Below are positions 47,191-58,457 of a stretch of 64,000 bases of DNA, in pieces (within the stretch, counting starts at the first letter, position 1; each line of letters opens with the position of its first letter). The notes under the pieces are model-generated. The model searched no databases and was not told where the DNA came from. It worked only from the letters and a program-made list of their open reading frames with translations. Source of the stretch: Xylogone sp. PMI_703 (taxonomy: Eukaryota; Ascomycota; Leotiomycetes); assembly GCA_021399445.1 (NCBI GenBank), contig JAJTUQ010000001.1, positions 7,192,001 to 7,256,000 on the forward strand. The letters run 5' to 3'. The translations under genes and the position numbers were made by a program.

Positions 47191-49961
47191 AACGGGAGGG
47201 AGATTTCTCTCCTTTTATAACTCACTCATGGGCGTATCCATCTCGAAGTGAATAAGAAAATTCAAAGTCAGTGAATCAGGCTAAAGTGAAACTGGGTCTT
47301 TGTGGAATTCGATATTTGTTACATTCACTCACAATCAGGGGATTATAATACCAAGAATGATATATTTGTTGAAACTTCCATGACACTTACCATACTTTAC
47401 CATATTGAATACTCACATGGCATGACCCTGGTAAAGTATTGTACTCAGTCTTTCATAAGATTTCTCAGTGCCACCGAAACAGGCTATATTCCAATTACTT
47501 CCTGAAGAGTTTTACACTTTCGACAACAAAAAAGGACAGCCGCTGGGCGTAGATAATTGAGGCAATTATTCTGCTCTTCAAATAAGAACTGGTCATCATA
47601 AGATTTGTTCTAGAAATCATCTCTCCATTGCATGCCTTCTCATCAGCTACAGTTCGATATAAGAATGCGTCTGATTGGAAGCCGGACAGCTCATAAAATG
47701 ACATTGAATCACCATACCAAATATTCACCGTGACGTGAGCTCGAAACTCGCCCAGCATAAAATTGTTGTTGATGTCAAATACTACATACAGGGCACCATC
47801 ATTAAAACTTGTTCCAGATACTCCTAATGTTCTGGAGCGAAGGCCAAATTAAGATATGGAAGGCTCAACTCCTTGACCTACGAAGTGAGCGTCGAAATTT
47901 ACAGGCCCATAAGGATCTTCCGGAGCAAGCCTCTCGAACGGAAATACTATCAATAATCGGATAGCTAAAGGCCTCTTCTTCTCTTTGGGTTGAGCGCTGC
48001 AACCCTACAGGGTTGGAAAAAGGAGGCGAAGTAGACGAAGTATGCGTACGGCGGGCTATAAAGGCACTGTTTTTGTATGACAGCAAACAGAGCCAGGAGA
48101 TCCAACGAGCTATGGCCTCTGGTACTACGATATGATATCACATGAAACGGAATGGCGACCAGAAGCTTCGAACTCCCAAGATTATCAATACTATGATGCA
48201 GTGTCCCTTTAAGAACGCTTCTTGTTTATGGCGAGGGAGGTTAAGGCGGGCAGATGGGTTGTATCGATGCATTCCCCCCTATGCAGTGAATATGAAGAAA
48301 ACAGCCTAGCTGATCTTTTTATTGTTGATACAGGCTCAACGTATACTTACATCTCTTCACAACTTCTCCCAGGGCTAACATGGCCCTGTGTTACACTACA
48401 GTTGACGAATACTATCAATATCTCGGAGGGGATCAAGAGCCACAATGGAGTAAACTATTGAGTCTCCTTTCTTTGACAACCTTCGAACAATCATTACACT
48501 TTTTTCAAAGAAGGACTTTTAAATTCAGCAACGCAACATGCAGTTCACACACGGGATGCCCAAGAAATACATACGGACAGTAACTGCTGTTAGATTAATT
48601 TTAACGACAAGTTTCCTCGAATGGATGGGAGTGAAAATAGAAGTGAAATAAATGAGGATTCGAAGTTGAAACAGAGAGAAACTTGATATGGAATAAGATA
48701 GATCAAAGGACGCTTGGGCAACTTGGCATCTATATTCCAATTAAGGAAGTGTCACAATCTTCTGGTAATAGGATCATTTAGGCATCCTAAGTCGCCTTCG
48801 AAAGCTGATGTATTAGAGAAGAGAGTACCATTTGATGCCCGGCTTGAAGGAATCAACCCCTTGTCCAAAGCTCCAATTGGTCAACGACGATGGGATAACC
48901 CTGCGGTCACTGTCGAAGGGAATATCCTGTTATTTGCGGAAGTAAGTTTCATTATTTGAGAAGCCTCGGATTTGTACGCCCCTACTGAAATTATTTTAGG
49001 TAGCAATGGCATTCGGTCATGAACTCGAAGCTAAAGACTGGCCAAGCAGACTATTTAAATTTTATAACGCTGTGTATCTGCTACTGGAAAATGTCCGTTT
49101 CACCTCTTGTTAACATCCTAGGGATGTTCCAGTGAATGCTCTTCTTGCAATGAATAAGACTTTATTTAATCTCCTATTATACAGATATCAGAATGTGATA
49201 TTAGTTCCATCACACAAAGAAGAGCAGTTCACTGTCCTCAATGAGCTTCGGCCAGCCTATAAAGCAGCTCTACAGAAGTTATAAGCCATCAAATGCTACC
49301 ATAAGTTATCCATACATCCGTATATTGATATCCGTTCACTGCTAGGAATCTCTCAAATTCTCTCTGTTACGGAGCTATAGAGTCTGGGCTTTTTCAAATA
49401 GAACACCCCATTACCAGGGGGATGCATCAGAAGGCGCCATGCCATCTTTTGGACCCTATTTCTAATTTTCCAGCCTCTAAGCCATATGCAGCATCTTCGC
49501 AGCGTTCCAGTTACTTTAGAATATATAGAAGACCAAATATATCTACTAGAGGACAAATACACATGCATAGCTTTAGTCCGCTTCAAAAGTGTAAGCACCG
49601 TAAAACCAAGCTTTAATATCGGATCCGAGACAACTGTTGGATTTCAGACTCACTGCCAACGGAGGATATGCAAATGAAGCTTGTTACGGACGAAAGATTC
49701 TTGATACGCATTAGATACAGATATAAATTTCTTGAACCAACGCATAAAGGATATAAGCCCGGGTATATAGATAAATATGTAACAAAAATTTATTCCCTTT
49801 CGGTGATTCCCAGCCCATTATCGCCATCGCAAACCCGCATCAAAATGTCGTGAGAATAGTCATTATAGACCTTCTCCAAAGAGACCCGTTATGCATTACC
49901 CCGAGACCAGTTTACAGAGCCCAACAAACTCAGCAGTAGAAATCTGTCGAGGGATGTTTAT

Positions 49962-50903
49962 TTAAACAGTGTGTAGTCCATCAACAGGTTGAGTGCCTTG
50001 GTATTGGTGTTGCGTGCTATATACAGGGCTGACTGAAGGTTGTGGGACTTCTTGATATTGCACAGGGTATTGCTGGAATTGTTGATCCACAACTTGAACT
50101 GGAACTTGTTGAACAGGGACCTGGACATATTGCTGTCCTGGCTGAACCTCTTGGACAGGCACAACTATGATTTGTTCTTGGGGCTTTGGCTCGACTTCGG
50201 CAGCCGCAGCCGCAGCTGCAGAGGCAGGCATACTGTGACCACCAGCTTGGCGGTGGCGATGGAGGCGGATGCTGAAGACAACGAGGGTAATGACGAAAAG
50301 AATGCTGAGGGTATAGTTAGTAATCATTGTCAAGCATTATACTACAGATGAGAAGTGGGCCGGGTTTGTGAACAGATCTGGAAGAACTTACAACTCGAGA
50401 CCACCGAGTCCAGATGCTGCGGCCATAGCATTCCGGTAAGTCAACACATCGGTAGTCGCACGCTTCTCAACACCACTACGCTTCTTAAAACAATAGCCAT
50501 AGTAACAGTCAGTGTAGTCATAGTTGGTGACCCAGCTATATGCAGCAACCTCCGATGCAAGGAGCGAGAATGAGATGATCCAAAAGACGATGGCAAAGAT
50601 ATCAAGGCCAAGGATAGCCCAGTAGTTATAGAGGACTGGTACCCAGATGGTCGAGACCAAGACGTAGACAGTAATGATCATAGTAGCAAGGGCCTAATCG
50701 CGTGATTAGGATAGGCAACCGGTGAAATAGGAATAACTACTTACTGTGAACAAGGTGAGATCATCACCGTCGAAGGAGAGGAAGGTAACGCCATAAGCAG
50801 AGAGACCAAGAATTGCAATGGCAGTAGCAAGTTGAGCAATTCGAATACCGAGGAGGAATTTAGGGGTATCAAGGAAGTGTTCTCTCCCAACGGTAGAAGC
50901 CAT
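49962..50903 (-). CDS. MARVEL-like four-helix membrane protein
   Basis: Three exons: 50745-50903, 50392-50693 and 49962-50304 (267 residues). Donors are GTAAGT and GTAAGT; acceptors are GATTAG and CCTCAG. Four hydrophobic helices at about residues 17-43, 54-76, 80-104 and 152-172 with short loops match the MARVEL layout of membrane-associating proteins. The third loop has Cys pairs (DCYYGYC). The cytosolic tail (about 175-267) is Ala-rich, then Gln/Val/Pro-rich with repeated VPVQ and QVP units. Such proteins sit in the plasma membrane or eisosome-like domains; the precise role is unknown. Confidence 0.82.
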
Positions 50904-53900
50904 TTTGAGAATGAGGGATATGCAATCTTCAAGAAGTGGATAAAAATTAATGTAAAGACTGAGCAAAGCAGAATAGACTGTAGTATATAGAAGAATTATA
51001 TACTATTTGAGCACCAGAATCTCAAATAGGAAGGCTTGAGAAGAGGGAAAAGAGAGTTCAACGGCCGGATGGCACAACTATATACACAGTGCCATGCGGC
51101 TCTTGGTCCTGAGAAAATTTCAGAATTAGACCCTACCTCGCCTTGCCGGTTTTGAACGCCAAATGGTGCCCATGATGCATAGGAAGAGCGGTATCAAACC
51201 GAGGGTTCACCTGGATTACCAAGGTACCCTTTCGGCATTGCACAGTGTGCTACGATGCCCCTGTAGCTGAAGATATCGACTCATCTGGTTGACCTATGAG
51301 GCTCAATGTTTGCTCCCGAAGCGGAAAGGTTACCTGAGCTCTGGCTGTTAGAGGAATAGCCATGGCGTTCTGTAAGGCAGTCTCGATTGATTTTCAATAA
51401 TTCAGTGGGTATACAGGGAGCTACTTGTTGGCTCAACTGAGCTTGGACTAGACCCAGATACTGGAACGAGCCGCCATTATGGATCCAGGACACCAGATGG
51501 CTTGCATTCTAATGCAAGCCCGCCAAGCTTGAGGGGACATGAGAGTGCTATGAATAGATCTCAAAGCGGGATTTCCACAGTTGTGAGTCGTCAACTGCAA
51601 ATTAGAGACGCCTCGTGTGTGCCCAACCCGTTCGCTCATGGTTTAGTAGGAAAGATGCATTGGTTTGGGAAGCTATCGCTGGCAAACTTTGGCTTTGCTG
51701 GCGCTGGCAGTCGATGACTAGCGTGTTTGCATCGAGCCCTCTGAACCCTCTCATTGAGGCTCAGCGGCAGCTTCGGCTGTGATTATTGGTGCCGCTCCCA
51801 AGCCTGACACTTGTGAATGCCGACAGGTCCTAGGCTTGGCCTGCGGTTAGGGTAGAGATGGGGATGTGGAGATTTGGAGGATATGCCAGCAGGGTCGTGG
51901 ATATCGCAGCTGAGGCAGAAACTGAGAACTGATGTCGCTTTTTGCTGCTGTAACCTCGCGCTAGTCTCTTGGCCGCCCGATCCTTCGTGGTGATCGTTGC
52001 TTGAAAGCTACAGCTCGAGACGAGACATGCAAGCAGGTGGCAGGGGCTTGTTGGGGCTTCGTACAGCGAGCGCTCTCATTAGCAGGCCGCATCGCAATAT
52101 GGCAGCAATCACATCCCCGATTATCGGCCTGGAGACTCACATCTCTCTCTACTCTGGGGTTCTTAACATCCAAACATGGCCAGCTTATAAGGCCGCATAG
52201 TGTACAGTCCTATGCTTTGTTCTGCAAATTGCGGAAGGCAGGGACGCCATCAGTTATGCTTGGCTCATTTTAGCCAGTCGCGCCATGAATGGACGCGCTT
52301 TGTGGCTGCATCGTCTCCGACTCTTTGCATGAGATTGTGTTTGGGAATGTGTAGCGCAAGGCTGTGCCCACCCAATGTCTCTCGATCATATGATTGCACA
52401 GCACTCCTTAAGTGGTCGAATGATCCAGTTGCAGGATTCAAGCCTTCTTGGCCTCATACCAAGACTGCAGCTCAGGTCGGTGCTGAAAGATTGTCAATAT
52501 TTCGAGGCATCAGCCTTGTTTGAGAAGGCCAAGTGAGATATTGGACCTCTCAGGAGGAATCCATATGCACAGGACGAGTGTGGATTCGCAATAATAGCCT
52601 TTTCTTTGTAGTCAGCATGCCTTGTAGATGGATCAATCAAAAAGGTGAGAGCGTCTTCGTGGAGAATAAAGGTGCGGGATTCGGTGGGTCAAGCATCGAT
52701 GTTATGGAGTTTATTGATCCTCTGTTTCTCGGACCACTACCCCTTTATTCCTTCCAGTAAGATAGGGCTTCCTTATGGACGTACAGTCAGCAGTCTATCT
52801 TTTTTACTTCTTTCAGTTAGATCCTGATTTTAAGCCTCATATCTGCTTCGCCCATACTCTTCCAGCAAAAATAACTCCGAGTTAGCGCAATTCTTGTGCT
52901 CGATTCCGTTATTTTGCTGATGCTCTGTATAAATACCCGAACTCGGCCCCTCTCCCCTTCGACCTTTTACCATTCTGTCGGTTCCAAGCGTTGAAATTTG
53001 ACGGAGGTCTTGAAGCACATGAAATCAAATGCTGTCATGGTATTTGTTACGTCATTTATTTCTTAAATATGAAAGTGATGGAGTCAATAGTACCGCCTGG
53101 AGCTATCCAACCATTGCACTCACCTAATTTGAAACTGGTTGTTGTAACCAATATGTTAACTCTACCATCGGGCTTTCGATGTGTTTCATGATCAGGTAAG
53201 ACCAAACGACGAACTTAACTTCGCATGCTGTCCATGTATGAGTTTATGCCTGCCGATATTTGCTATTCTGCGAGGTAGTTCTAATGGAAGATTTCTGCGG
53301 GGTTGTATTGAATGATCATCATCGAGAAAGATCTCATTTGGAAATCTTGTCACCTTCTTCTAGGTAGACTTTCGGTTCTGATAAGGCGACACTTCAAACT
53401 TATGAGACTTGGTCAGTGATCTTGGTTGAAATGGTATCATTTCTCCAGCGCGTGGGGCGTTTATCACGAACTGTAGATGTATATAATGACAATATGGCGC
53501 CATATTTATGATTTGACTTCGAGATTCGATAATGGGCATGCGCTAGTCGATACCCCGTACATATCGTGCTGGACAGGAAAGTTCGCATTCAATGAAATCG
53601 TTTCCTGTGTTTCAACTCAGGAGGAGGGGCCGAGGAGAAAGGAACCTGGGGTTTGTGGGTGAAGCATGTCAGGCACCATCCACGATTCGGGGCGTCCCTG
53701 CAGATCGATTGCGGCATCAGTGAGTTCAGGCACCAAATACCCCAGATTGGTTGATGCTACGTCATCTGGAGTTCCAAACCGGTTCGTCGGTTATGGAGAG
53801 ACCTTAGGGTACGAAAATTACAGCAATACTGCGTAAGTTTAAAGCTTTCCAAGAAGTTTACTCAGACTTGTTTTATAGAATACTATGCTTAATTACCTAT

Positions 53901-55271
53901 TACTGATCATCATTGATGTCGCAGAAGCAAAAGTTTTATGATATTCAAAATGCAGCAAGATCCACCATCTGACAGCACTCTCCTTATGCAATGGCATTTG
54001 GAGTCAGGTATCACATAGCTCAACCGGTATTCCATAACGACATCAACGACTTACGAATGAATCTCTAGCCAACGCAGGAGCGAATTGTGAATATTCAATG
54101 GATTGCAGATACTGTAATGGTCCAAACCTAACGATCCTTTGATGAGTCAAGCGATGGCCGGCTCCTCTACAGGAAACGGACCCTTTGACGGACCCTCTCC
54201 CTGAATGGATTTCTGCATTGTCCTTTGAATCTAGATGCAAAGGTCACAGACGTGGTAGATACGTGGCTACCTTGAGTTAATTATCGTGCTGAGTGCGAGT
54301 ATTCGGCCGGTCCTGCGTCTCGGTAGGACCGGTATGTCATACGGCGCCGGCTCCTCCATATCTAGATATACCGGAATCGCCATATTAGTCTTTCTTGGAG
54401 GTGTATCTCCGGTGGTTTTCTGGAATCGTTGCTCCAATCACCTTCACCATGTCGGACTGTGGCTGTAGAAGAGGCTTGATGTGTGGCTGCTCAACCTCTC
54501 TGTGCTGTACTGGAAGTCCTTACCCGACATCAGTGCATCCAGTGAGCACGATTGGTACCGTGAGCAGCTGAACGTCACAAACGGTCAGCCAAGAACGCTT
54601 TCCATATCTTACAGGCCCAGACCGGGAAATCACTGCGCGGGGCTGGGAGGACCACGGGCAGCCACTTCACCATCTCATAGGCCGCGGGCGCATTGCACCC
54701 TCGGTACAGTACAGTCACAGTATATACGCGTACCAGGTGAAAGGAGAGCTGTTGATCGATAGGGACTCCGTGCAAGATAGACATAAGACCTACCGCCCGG
54801 AAGTTGAGATTCTCGCACATCCGAGGGAATTGGCCCAGCAGATTGCAGATTGACCTGCAAGAGCAGCGATACGAAGGTGGCTGTACCTCGCAGTACCTAG
54901 CTCTCGTCTCATCTACGTGGTGAATGCGGGACTTTTCAGGTGGTGAGGAGCAAGCTGGCCCTCCGCTGGCCCAATGAGGGCGCCGGCAGGACCAGCGGTG
55001 GCCAAGCTGCGCATGATGCATGTAGAGGGACCTCGCAGGGACACGCCCCCGCTGAAACGCCAATCAGCACCGACCCCTTCGTATGGTCCTGCCCACTTGG
55101 TCCCAGTCTTGCTTCAAATCAAGCTCTTGTGCCTAGACGCTCCAAGGCTTAAATACTCCCGTCCCAGACCAACCTACACCTACGTCAAAAGATTGAACTC
55201 TTCTATCGCTCTGCATCCTCCAACGTACACTACGCACTCTTCAAAAACTCACCCATTTTCCATCAATCAAG
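50904..55271. other. Gene-free stretch upstream of the MARVEL and Cys-tailed genes
   Basis: About 4.4 kb between two outward-facing genes. Frames up to 162 codons exist, but none shows a domain or sensible exon joins. GTAC motifs gather again near 54.70-54.73 kb (three within about 35 bases), upstream of the Cys-tailed gene. Confidence 0.45.
55149..55155 (+). promoter_or_regulatory. TATA-like element of the Cys-tailed gene
   Basis: TTAAATA about 120 bases before the ATG, followed by a C/T-rich leader, which is the usual layout of a strongly expressed fungal gene. Confidence 0.35.
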
Positions 55272-55692
55272 ATGCCTTCCGAAGTCGTTGCCCAGCAGAT
55301 CCAGGCCCCTGAGCCAATGGTTGCTGACACCACTGTTGAAACCCAACAGCCAGTATGTTGATGCTCCTCCCAAACAGCTGAGCCTCCCTCTTCTCGTGCG
55401 GAGAGAGTGCTTGGCAAAACTTGGCGAAATTGCGACAAAGTTTCTAACGACTCAATTTCTGCAGAGAACCGTCGAGCCCATGAGCACCGACTCCAGCGAG
55501 GTTCGCATGCGTGGTGGTGAATGTAAGTGTCTCGATCTCATCTCGCAGCCATCTTTTCCGTGAGAGCTTAGCTAACTCGACCCTACAGATGCCTCCTGCG
55601 GTACGTGAAAGGAGCTGAAGCGCAACCTGTATCCTGCTTACTGATACTCTCTAGATTGCTGCGGCTGTGGCTGCTCCGAGGGATGCTGCTAA
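55272..55692 (+). CDS. Small Cys-tailed protein with a 12-nt microexon
   Basis: Four exons: 55272-55352, 55465-55522, 55589-55600 (12 nt) and 55655-55692, giving 62 residues. All donors and acceptors are consensus (GTATGT, GTAAGT, GTACGT; GCAG, ACAG, CTAG), and branch points CTAAC, CTAAC and CTGAT lie at normal distances. The N-terminal 45 residues are Glu/Pro/Gln-rich and uncharged in pattern. The last 16 hold eight Cys (SCDCCGCGCSEGCC). Such a tail could bind metal like a metallothionein or be lipidated at a membrane; neither is proven. No signal peptide. Microexon skipping would keep the frame. I recognise no named family. Confidence 0.78.
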
Positions 55693-56714
55693 AGAAGTTT
55701 TCTCCTGAGGGTCCGAAGATCCCTATGATACGTCATGAATTAATGAATCCTACGGTGGTCTGGGCGGAAAGCGGCGGCTGCGAATTAGCGGAATCGTGAA
55801 GATAGGCGAGATGTGCTGATTGTGGATACCAAAGCTTAGCATCAACAGCAACACCAAATATACAGAGTTCTCTTCAATTCAAAAATTGATCGCACACCTA
55901 GTGATCGTGCAACGGTTCAAGAAATAACCCATCGCGCCGTGCTTCAAACATTGTCTCCTTAAGCATTTCGCCGAGAGATGATCGTTTCTTAAACATTATT
56001 GACAGATCTCTAGCAAATCACCTACTCGGACCGAACCGAGGCCTAACTTTCTGGCATTTTCTTGGATGACGAGCTTCCGAGTAAGATATCCATTTTCGCA
56101 GCTGGAGCTGGAGATGCTGGGTAATTAAATGATCCGAATAGGAAGTCGTCCGTTTCGCGCTTTACAAACCAACAAGACTATTAAATAGGATATCCGGTAT
56201 TGTTCCTCACATCCAATTGGGTTTTCCCGCGATTCATTCTAAAAACCTGCACGAACGCGGCGCAGACTCCGTTGCAAACTATGAGAATTGACTAATTTCG
56301 AGCGCATTTGCTGCTCGAGAGTCACTCCAGCACTTTCACAACTCCGAGATAGCCGGGAATAATCAATATCTGCTATTTGCCTATACTGCCTAATACTCCA
56401 CAGCCAATAGGATGCCGGCACTCCATTTCCGTTTTGTGTTGGCGACTTCTGTGTACTTACGTACAACCACTCATATAGTAACCCAACAGGTATTGATTTG
56501 TACCTCACGATAGCAACTGCATGCGCAACTGCCTCTCTCATATTGGTGGCGTACGCCATCAGGCCAGTGTAACTAGGTGCAAAGCTTAGCATATGTACCT
56601 GATAACCCCAATCTAAAGTAGGTCTCTTTTTCTTCTCTTTCTCCAAATCTCTTTCCATTCAACTCTTATTGCACTCGCTCCAGGAGGTGAAGTTGCCGTC
56701 CAATCTTTTTCAAA
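55693..56714. other. Intergenic, promoter of the GPI-type secreted protein
   Basis: About 1 kb. A minus-strand frame of 139 codons (56239-56658) overlaps the promoter but has no domain. Nothing else seen. Confidence 0.45.
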
Positions 56715-57476
56715 ATGCGTGTTCCCACCACTTTCCTATCTCCGACTCTCTTATTCTCTGTCTCGATTTCGGCACAGCTTCTGCCACGACAAAGCTCCAA
56801 TCCAGAGCAAGCTTATCTTGATTCTGTCTGTTCTCCCGCGACCCCCTCCGGTGCACCTCTCCCTCCTTGTCTCGAGATCGACTACATCCAAACAACCTGT
56901 GAGCCCAATGGCACTTCTCCTTTGGACTACCTTGCCCACGCAGAATGCATGTGCGGCGGCTCCTTCTTCGCCGACTGGATTGGGTGTCTGAACTGCCTAT
57001 ACATCCACGGCGGGCGTTCCAAGAATGTCGCCAATGCTTTCTCAACCATCATCTCTTCTGCATCAGATGTGCTCTGCACCGGAACGCCTACGGCACCATT
57101 CGCTAGTATCTTCAGCAGCTTGAGCGATGCTGTTGCGCCGACGGGGACGGATACCGCGACGGTCGATCAATTCCGTAGTAATCCTGCCGTGAGCTTGTAT
57201 TACACTGCGACGGGTTCAGAGGGGCCGGGTCGCATTACTGGATCAGCTACTGCAGCAACGGCTCAGAGTACTGCTCAAAGTACTGTAGCATCTGGTGGTG
57301 AAAGCTCGGCCGCGCCAGCATCGACACCGGCCTCTAGTTCCAGCGCTGCTGGGCCTTCTGGTAGTGGTGCTGGTGTGGCATCTACATCACACTCTACTGG
57401 AGGAGCAGCACCCACAGGCCTTATTGGGGGAATCTTTGGGGCGGTAGTGGCAGGGGCTGTCATGGTGGCTCTATGA
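56715..57476 (+). CDS. Secreted, probably GPI-anchored Cys/Ser-rich protein
   Basis: Single-exon gene of 253 residues. Signal peptide MRVPTTFLSPTLLFSVSISA. The N-terminal domain (about 30-150) has six to eight conserved-looking Cys (SVC, PPCLEID, TTCEPNG, ECMCGGSFF, GCLNCLY, VLC). Then comes a Ser/Thr/Ala-rich stalk (180-235) typical of O-mannosylated wall proteins, and a C-terminal hydrophobic tail (LIGGIFGAVVAGAVMVAL) after small residues, matching a GPI signal. It is likely at the cell surface or wall. Families of this shape are common in filamentous ascomycetes, and their roles are mostly unknown. Confidence 0.85.
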   Translation: MRVPTTFLSPTLLFSVSISAQLLPRQSSNPEQAYLDSVCSPATPSGAPLPPCLEIDYIQTTCEPNGTSPLDYLAHAECMCGGSFFADWIGCLNCLYIHGGRSKNVANAFSTIISSASDVLCTGTPTAPFASIFSSLSDAVAPTGTDTATVDQFRSNPAVSLYYTATGSEGPGRITGSATAATAQSTAQSTVASGGESSAAPASTPASSSSAAGPSGSGAGVASTSHSTGGAAPTGLIGGIFGAVVAGAVMVAL

Positions 57477-58457
57477 GACGCAGATTCATTGACATGGAAA
57501 GAGATGCTCCAAGAAGTGGTTCCAGCGGCATTGCTTACTGCACGTGCGGGAACTTATCCAGAGGGTAATCTTTATGCTCGAGATGGTACCGGCAGCTGTC
57601 GTTATCGATACTCTGCGATTGCGAAATGATACCAAGAATTTATTGAAGTAATGTAATCAAAACCAGATGATTAATGTCAGAATCCGAGCAGAAATTAAAA
57701 AGAGAAGTTTGTTGGTCCAGTATCACACGTGACAAGCGTATGTATTTAAATACATTGTGTTTTGATACCATTTTCTGTTGATAATAACTAAGCCTCCATC
57801 TCCATACTTCAAAAACAAAAAGTTTAAAATAAAAATGAAAGGTTCATAGCGCTCTAGAAAAAAAAATATAAATTGAGAGAAAGAGAATGCAGTGACAAAA
57901 GAGTTCGGCGCTATACAAGCTGAGAAAGCTTGTATGCCTACATCTCCCCTAATATCTCAGTGTTCTTTTTGAATAACCACTGGGCCAAGGAGGCTTGTAT
58001 GCCTTTCTTCCCGTTTGCATATTCGCAGTTGCAGTTATTCGCCAAGTTCACTATTAGGATTGGCTCCACACTCCTTGCTTCGGGAGAGCAATTTGACCTG
58101 ACCACTCTGCCAAAGTGGCGCCCTTGCTACTCCTCTGGTGTAGTGCTTTCCTATTTGGGGTTATATAGAAGCAAGCCTATTCTGGAAGTGACAGCCTTGT
58201 AGAGAAGGCCGAGAATTTGAGATGCTGCGCACGGACCAACAAGATCGCATGTGATACTGTATCTGAACAAATATCCGTCTACACAGCTCGTATCTTGGAC
58301 TCGAAAGCTCACGTTCGAGTAATTGGATCGCATAATGACTTTTATTACACGCATAATGATATGATATGATAAAGATCAAGTCCCGCACATAGTTCGTCCG
58401 CGCTCAACGCAACCTTCCTCTAATCACCGGTAATTATCGCAGCAACACATCAACACA
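57477..58457. other. Intergenic, promoter of cog1
   Basis: About 1 kb; an A-rich tract near 57.81-57.87 kb lies in the 3' flank of the GPI protein gene. No gene seen. Confidence 0.5.

Larger units (their letters stand above)
44851..49960. mobile_element. AT-rich graveyard with decayed retrotransposon and ATPase fragments
   Basis: About 5 kb, AT-rich, with stops in every frame, holding at least two pieces of a Ty1/copia element and one SNF2-ATPase piece on the minus strand (listed separately). No long terminal repeats or target-site duplications could be found by eye. The decay could come from repeat-induced point mutation, common in this kind of fungus, but I could not measure the dinucleotide bias. 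Confidence 0.6.

Noticed and set aside
54575..55063. 162-codon minus-strand frame
   Set aside because: No domain; composition and overlap with other frames suggest chance.
56239..56658. 139-codon minus-strand frame
   Set aside because: Lies in the promoter of the GPI-type protein gene, with no domain or signal.
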